From Parietaria judaica (Eukaryota > Streptophyta > Magnoliopsida > Rosales > Urticaceae), in assembly GCA_954871525.1 (NCBI GenBank), contig OX940872.1:11431180-11495179 (forward strand): 64,000 nt of DNA, in the 5' to 3' direction. How positions within the stretch are numbered: the stretch's first letter is position 1; every line of letters starts with the position of its first letter. Of this stretch, positions 57,821 through 64,000 are shown in pieces. The notes below the pieces were generated by a model, which was not told the DNA's origin, made no database searches, and saw only the letters and a program-made list of their open reading frames with translations. Made by a program: the position numbers and the translations under genes.

Positions 57821-59695
57821 AGTCCGTCGTAGAGATCAGAGGCAGGGGGTCGATCCTAATTGAGTGCAAGAATTGCAACCAGCGTCTGATGACCCAGGTG
57901 TATTTTTTCCCGAAATTGAAGAGCAACATCATCTGTCTTGGAAAGATTACGGAGATCGGGAATACAGTGGTGCTAGTCGGGTCCTATCTATAGATGTGGA
58001 CCAACGAAGGAGAGCTGTTGATGAAGGTGGAGCAGACACCCAACAAACTCTACAAAATTTTCCTGAAGACGTGCCATCCCGTGTGCCTCATGATGTCGAT
58101 GGTAGATCCGGCTTGGCTAAGGCACGCACGGCTCAGACTCATGAATTTTCACGCGCTCAAGATGATGGGCGAGAAAAGTTTGGCCATCGGGGTTCCCAAG
58201 ATAGAACACCCCGACCAGTTATTTGAGTGTTGCATGATCGCGAAGCAAGCGAGGATACCATTGTCGATCAAGGCCAAATTCCGAGTAGAAAGACCCCTAC
58301 AGTTGGTGCATGCAGACCTATGCTGTGCAATCACCCCAGCTACTTTGGCAGGTAACAAGTATTTCCTATTACTTGTTGATGACTTTAGTCGCTGGATTTG
58401 GGTGTTTATGCTCAAGGAGAAAAGCAGAGCGTTCGAGGTCTTCAAGAAGTTCAAAAAGATCGTGAAGAACAACTCGGTGCACAGGTTGAAGGTATTGCGT
58501 ACAGTATGAGGAGCAGAGTTTACTTACCAGCAGTTCGGAGAGTGCACACCCTACCAAGCGTGGTACGGGAAAAATACCCACTTAAAGCACCTAAGAGTGT
58601 TCGGGAGCACCGCACATGTGAAGATTGCGGGCCCACATCTCAAGAAGTTGGACGATAGAAGTCAGAAGATGGTGTACCTTGGAGTTGAAGATGGTGTACG
58701 ACGCGGCAGACGCCAAGTGAGTAGAGATGCTGTGTTCGAAAAACAGATGAAGTGGGATTGGCGCGACGAGAAGGGAGAGCCTGAGCAGAACTCAGTAGAG
58801 TTCATAGTTGAAGACGAGCAGTGAGTTGCCAAGCAGGAGCAGTTCGGAACACCCAGCTCGGGTACAGTTTTGCTAGAGACGAGAGAATCAAGCCCGCGAG
58901 TGAGCACCCCAGACACACCACGGACACCAATCCCGAACAGGACCAACCCGTCCAGCTCGGGAGCTTCCTCCATAAAAGACGGCCCATGAGGATTCCGACC
59001 TCTATTAGAAGTCTACGAGAAGACTTTAGAGGTGGATTTGGAGGAACTTTCATTTGTATGTGCAAAAGAGCCAGCCAACTACCAGGAGGCAACAGCCGAG
59101 CAGGAGTGGCAGGAAGCAATGAAGAAGGAGATGGAGTCCATCGAGAAGAATAGGATATGGGAGCTAACCGACATGCCCAAATGTCACAAGCTCATCGGCC
59201 TGAAGTGGGTGTATAAGCTGAAGAAGGACACCGAGGGGAACGTCCTTAAGCACAAGGCAAGGCTGGTAGCAAAGGGCTACGGGCATAAGAAAGGCATATA
59301 CTTCGACAATTTTTTTCTCCAGTAATGACAATGGAAACGATCAGACTCATCCTAGCCCTAGCAGCGCATCGAGGTTGGGAGATTCACCATCTGGATGTCA
59401 AATCAGCATTCCTAAACGGTGACCTCAAAGAAGAAGTGTATGTCAAGCAACGAGAGGGGTTCAACGTCAAAGGCAAGGATAAGAAATTGTACAAGCTATC
59501 CAAGGATCTATAACGATTTAGACAAGCACCAATGGCTTGGAACATCCTTCTTGACAAGAGCTTGAAGAACCTTGGATTCACAAAGTGCCTGAGAGAGCAG
59601 ACAGTCTACGCCAAGAGTACCGGGCAGGAAATCCTGATCGTGGGAGTTTATGTGGACAACCTGATCGTCACTGGATCCAACGCAGGAGGTGTATA
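57821..59695 (+). pseudogene. Copia integrase and 5' half of RT, deleted
   Basis: The pre-integrase region (58075-58260) has MNFHALKMMGEKSLAIGVP. Integrase core starts at LQLVHADLCCAITPATLAGN and VDDFSRWIWVFMLKEKS near 58375. After VLRTV at 58500 the sequence jumps to the TPYQAWYGK block, removing about 200 bp of the core present in the sister copy. RT motifs: EQEWQEAMKKEMESIEKNRI near 59100, LDVKSAFLNGDLKEEVYV near 59390, and VGVYVDNLIVTGS near 59640, where the catalytic YVDD reads YVDN. From about 59720 the sequence jumps to the pol tail; roughly 800 bp of RT/RNase H are lost. Confidence 0.85.
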
Positions 59696-59773
59696 AGGAT
59701 TCAAGCAGAAGATGATGGTCGGATTAGAGATGAGAGAGCTGCTCGGAGTGAAGAGTGTAGCAATGCAAGCTTA

Positions 59774-60285
59774 AGCTTGACTTAGTCCGTCAATCAGACG
59801 AAGTTAGCCCGGGTACCGACCAGAACCATGGATAGACATTAGTTCAGCCTTGTTTGGGTGAACACGAGCAGAACGTCCGGATAGAAGGCAAGCTCAGCCC
59901 GAAGAATACGAGCAGACCAGCTCGGGGACAGAGAAATTGTCCGGGCAGAAAAGGGAAAGTCAGCAACTACCCAGCAAGGAAAGCACGTAGCTTGAGGAGC
60001 AAGCAAAGATCGAGTCAAAGATTTGATTAGATTATTTTAGGGTAGTTTCCTGATTTTGTGCTATTGAGTTGAGCTAGGGTTTTACCTATGTGAGACTATA
60101 TAAATCTAGCAGTGTACACTTTGTAATTAGCTGAGTCCATTAGAGTTTACGAGTTTATCTATTTGTAATTTTCCTTCGCCTTCGATATCAATAGAGAATT
60201 TCTTCTCCCAAATTCGTGTTCTTAAGTTCGTTTAGTTTGTGTTGTTATTCATCTTTTTTGCAGATCTGTGAATCGGGATCTAACA
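59774..60285 (+). repeat. 3' LTR of copia member 2
   Basis: 512 bp, agcttgactt to gggatctaaca, homologous to 56091-56597 and 50422-50915. TATA-like gactatataaatc near 60092. Confidence 0.9.
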
Positions 60286-60290
60286 TGATG

Positions 60291-60639
60291 ACAATAAACA
60301 CAATTTTCATTCCGCGTGTTTACAAAATTATTTGGCAATTTTAAGGAAAAGAGGCTTAATTAATTACAATGTCCTCAAAGATTTTCCTGCTTAACTCAAC
60401 CACCATGGTTAAATCAGTCTCATATAATGATCAAAACTCGTTTTATTTAAAACTTCGATAGAAGACGATCGATATTATAAATTGATCAGAAAGAGGCCGA
60501 TGAAAGTAGTGTAATTCAACACTACAACTATAAGAATACATAGGCGATGAAGGCAATGTTACGACACTGATCAAAATAAAATGCCAATACAGATATCCTA
60601 CGGATAAAAGTCGTCAATCTATTTTTATCCAATCCAAAT
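60291..60639. other. AT-rich spacer, nothing recognised
   Basis: No coding or repeat signal. Confidence 0.35.
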
Positions 60640-61521
60640 CTCTTACTAGGACCAATGCTACTGGCGGCAGTACCCCCCGCCCCAAATAGAGCAGGTAGGC
60701 CCCATTGCCAGCTCAGTAAACCCGCTCTCTTTCTTTTTCTTGTCCTTGGCAAAGCCATTCTTCAACTGTTGATAACAAGCCGTTCATCACTCCCTAGGTT
60801 TCTTGCCGTGGCGGATGTTGAGGCTTATGATGAGCACATGTACGACAGAAGATGGAGCAGGAGGAGAGCCAACCCCATACGGTGGCAGAAGTTCTTGGCA
60901 GAGTTCGACTTTCACTTTGAATATAAGACGGAACTTGAACCTTGTTCCTACATGACCCGATCAATTCGATCAGGCACCCGCCATCTATTTTCATTGTTCA
61001 ACTCTTTGACAACATGAAAAAACCAAAAGCTCTGCCCTCCTTCTCTATCTATCCCACAACACGCTTGGATAAGTAACACGATGAACCGTACCTGTATCTC
61101 TAAGCACTATGATGTATTATTATGTAGATCATGTCTTGCTTCAGGGTTCCAAACCCCGCCATGCTCTAATTCTCTAATAGCGGAAAGTTGCGTTTTCCCG
61201 TAAATTTTGTTGCAAGTTCATTTTGCCCCATAAACTATCAAATGGGAATTAGGTATCAAATGGACTTTCCCATAAGGTAATTTTAATGTGGCCGATTTCC
61301 CTTCTGTTACAATCAGTTTCGCCACTAAATATCTCTAATAGGTTACCCTAATTATTCGGTGGGAAGTTTGAAATCCAGACGTAGACAAGATCGTCTGCTG
61401 CTAGTAGTAAGTAGGAAGAGTAGTGCCATCTGCTTTCCGAAAAGAAAGCTACCATCTTTATCAGGCCTCTGAATAAACCATTATAAAAAGCCCAATGGTG
61501 AGAAAACCGTAATGGTACCAT

Positions 61522-61793
<272 letters not shown>

Positions 61794-62029
61794 TTATCCG
61801 AACTAACTAGCGATCAAATACCAGCCGAGGATTCCACTCTCTCTCCACCTGAACTATTTATTTGTTAGTTAATTGACCATAGACCAATTCCCCTTTTTAC
61901 TTGTGAGTATTGAACACACCCATAGTTCTAAGTTTCATATTTAGTCTATCAAGAAACATGTTAAATTCGGGGCTCCCGGCTTTAAACCAATAAGGGCAGG
62001 GAAAGAGGCGGATTGAGGCGAAGAAAAAA

Positions 62030-62467
62030 TTGCTCTCCAAGTCGTGCCTCCTGGTTCATCCGGAGCGTCTGGGTCATTTCCCCAACCCCCATCTGGGGAT
62101 TACACTCAGTGATCGCGCAATCACGCTGTCTCATGCAGTGTTCCCGCAATCTCAATCCAGGTCATTCTTCCCACATATGGCTTGGTGGATAAATTTCTTT
62201 ATCTCTAACGAATGGTTCTGCTTCATTATTTCCTACAACTATCCCAGCTATTTGTGCTTGGATCACACAGCCAGGTTTCCATTTATTGGATTTATTCCAC
62301 AGTTTCACTCCTCACCTTGGCTAGAGGAGTTCCTCACAGCCAGTTTTCCATTAAGCTCAATAAAAAATGAACCGGCCCCGATCAGTCCCATGGGGCTCAC
62401 CCTAACAGGGGGTGGGTTCTTAGAAGGGAAAAGTTGCATTATTTACGGCTTAATTCCGTGTGAATAA
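62030..62467 (+). CDS. Unrecognised 145-aa ORF in the organelle-derived segment
   Basis: An open frame with many Phe/Ser/His residues and possible hydrophobic stretches (WWINFFISNEWFCFIISYNY). It matches no family I recognise. Plant mitochondrial genomes contain many non-conserved ORFs of this kind. A coding function in the nucleus is unlikely. Confidence 0.2.
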   Translation: MLSKSCLLVHPERLGHFPNPHLGITLSDRAITLSHAVFPQSQSRSFFPHMAWWINFFISNEWFCFIISYNYPSYLCLDHTARFPFIGFIPQFHSSPWLEEFLTASFPLSSIKNEPAPISPMGLTLTGGGFLEGKSCIIYGLIPCE

Positions 62468-62869
62468 GCAAGGACCACCTTGCAGAAAGCACCAAACAAA
62501 CCACAGGTTACTCCCAGATCACTTTTCGCTGCCCTTTCTTCGATAAGTAGGTACGATACTAATTTCCTAAAATCTTTTTGTTTTCAAGTAAGAAAACTAG
62601 TCCTCGAAACCGAATGACATACGTCGTAGCTACTCTTCCTATCCGTATATGGAACGTTTACAGAGACTGGAAGGAATGTGGTATAATCTCTGTTTCCTCC
62701 GTTCGATTAGGTTTTATGGGTTTTACTATTCGATATAGTAAAACTAACTTATTTTGTTGATTAATATGGTAAATTCCCCGCACAATATAATTTGATCGTG
62801 AGTACCAAAACATCACAATATTTCATTTTTTTTGGACATCAAAATATTTCATTTCTACCATAAAAGAAA

Positions 62870-63334
62870 GGGTTAATTATTGAAAAAATATCTAAAGTTT
62901 GGTCAAGAACCCCTCGTGTACCTAAAGTTTAAAAGTGGTTACAAAAATACCCAAAGTGGCATTTAGGGCGTTGATCACTCCATTCTCGTAACGCAATTAA
63001 CTTACCCGTTAACTCTGGCCACTTGGACAAACGTGGGCTGCTGAAATAGCGAGTTTTTGCCACGTGGTCGAGCCCAATTAGGAGTTTAATTCGTTGTTTT
63101 GTCGTAAACGAGGCTGATGTGAGCTCGTCCACGTGGCAAAAATTGCTATGTCAGCTACCCAAGTTTGTTCACCTTACCAGAGTAAACATTTTATGCTAAC
63201 TGCATTACGATAATTGAGTAGTCAACTCTCCAAATGTGACTTTGGATATTTTTGTCACAACTTTTAGACTTAGGGTACACGAGGATTTTTTTTTATACCA
63301 AACTTTGTGTATTTTTATCGTCATTTATTACCCC
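62870..63334. mobile_element. Mutator-like MITE (465 bp)
   Basis: Inverted arms of about 130 bp: the left starts gggttaattattgaaaaaa and the right, read inward, ggggtaataaatgacgataa. Both share a ctaaagt/caaagtttggt block, cctcgtgtacc and a ttacaaaaatacccaaagt-type block. The flanking 9-mers taaaagaaa (62861-62869) and taaaacaaa (63335-63343) agree at 8 of 9 positions, as for a Mutator TSD. The middle has cacgtgg motifs. It resembles 54748-55867 in layout and sequence style, but is a different subfamily. Confidence 0.83.
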
Positions 63335-63343
63335 TAAAACAAA

Positions 63344-64000
63344 TGAGAATTTAAGTAAATAATAATGCCAAAAATGAAAAAATAAAATAAAATCCTCCAA
63401 TGGAGGAACGACAACAATTGAGCAAGCACTCTAGGGTTCTATGGTACCTGAATGCATGCACTATGATGCAAGTCGTCATCAACGTGGATCTATGTATCTA
63501 TGTGTATTGATCGAAAAGAGACGCAAAAAAATAGTGGTTAGGTACAGCTAGTACTGATCACACTCACATATATAATTCATTGACGAGATCGTTCATAAGA
63601 TATATATCAATATTAACTATTAAAACCCACCGTCCTCTTATCTGAAATCCGACACAACACAAACAAGTCCACTAAGTTTGTCTAATAACATCTTAATTCT
63701 CTTCTTAAGACATCCTTTGTCTACGTATCCAAATCAAGCCTCCAAATCCCATCATATATATGATTAATCTTTGATTGGTGCACTTATACTTTTATATCAA
63801 TTTTGGTGGCATATCTCTTTATATAACTAAATGGTAAATATCAGCCTATATACGAACGTTAAGCGCCATCTCACCTCATCACATCATGGGATTCATGCGC
63901 AACGTCTTATATTAGCTGCATATAACGACTAGTGCACTTACGCTCTTATGTTAATATGTATTAAGTTAATTATTAGCCGGTAGCTCTGGCGATGTTAAGT
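63344..64000. other. AT-rich right end, nothing recognised
   Basis: No gene, repeat or element boundary was seen. Confidence 0.4.

Larger units (their letters stand above)
56091..60285 (+). mobile_element. Copia element, family member 2, both LTRs, internally deleted
   Basis: The 5' LTR is 56091-56597 and the 3' LTR 59774-60285, with an exact iMet PBS. Flanks tgata (56086-56090) and tgatg (60286-60290) agree at four of five bases, a plausible decayed TSD. Gag, protease, part of integrase and the first half of RT remain. The rest of RT, RNase H and part of the integrase core are deleted. Same family as 48010-50915. Confidence 0.9.

Overview
The window is nuclear DNA of a flowering plant, most likely a eudicot (lineage is an inference). 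It has one intact spliced gene, AT-rich intergenic DNA and many nested, mostly decayed transposable elements. Several element boundaries are fixed by exact target-site duplications (TSDs). No bacterial-type operon, CRISPR array, rRNA or convincing tRNA gene was seen.

Layout. 1-5.57 kb: Ty3/gypsy element of the Tat/Ogre/Retand group on the + strand, with the LTR end, primer binding site (PBS), gag, protease, reverse transcriptase (RT), a second plant-type RNase H and the start of integrase. It is broken by stops and frameshifts and cut off inside integrase. 5.6-11.4 kb: LTR-like relics, AT-rich spacer and a small cluster of ACGT-core motifs. 11.4-17.0 kb: an intact six-exon 4-coumarate:CoA ligase gene (4CL, 535 aa) with MYB-type AC elements upstream. 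17.79-28.46 kb: a complete-length Athila-type gypsy element on the - strand, bounded by the TSD ggcat. It holds a nested hAT-type MITE with an 8-bp TSD and an in-frame junction between integrase and the Athila ORF3 (env-like) domain. 28.5-35.8 kb: an LTR-like repeat and a decayed copia element on the - strand, itself interrupted by a repeat related to the one at 6.8-8.3 kb.

36.7-51 kb: a decayed CACTA (En/Spm) element with a TNP2-type transposase and a second ORF ending in a Ulp1-like segment. A 2,642-bp non-autonomous LTR element (TSD gtttg) lies in its transposase, and a 5'-truncated copia element lies next to its probable right terminus. 51-56 kb: three terminal-inverted-repeat elements, including a hAT MITE with an exact 8-bp TSD and a Mutator-like element with inverted repeats of about 185 bp. 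56.1-60.3 kb: a copia element of the same family as the one at 48-50.9 kb, with both LTRs and the iMet PBS but large internal deletions. 60.6-62.8 kb: organelle-derived DNA carrying a cox2/cox1 mosaic. 62.87-63.33 kb: a second Mutator-like MITE. The remainder shows nothing recognisable.

The only gene likely to serve the plant is 4CL, which activates hydroxycinnamic acids for lignin and flavonoid synthesis. Everything else records successive insertions, deletions and mosaic joins. The most unusual objects are the integrase-ORF3 fusion, the organelle cox2/cox1 chimera, and the small LTR element with palindromic ends and an acidic Tyr/Asp-rich ORF.
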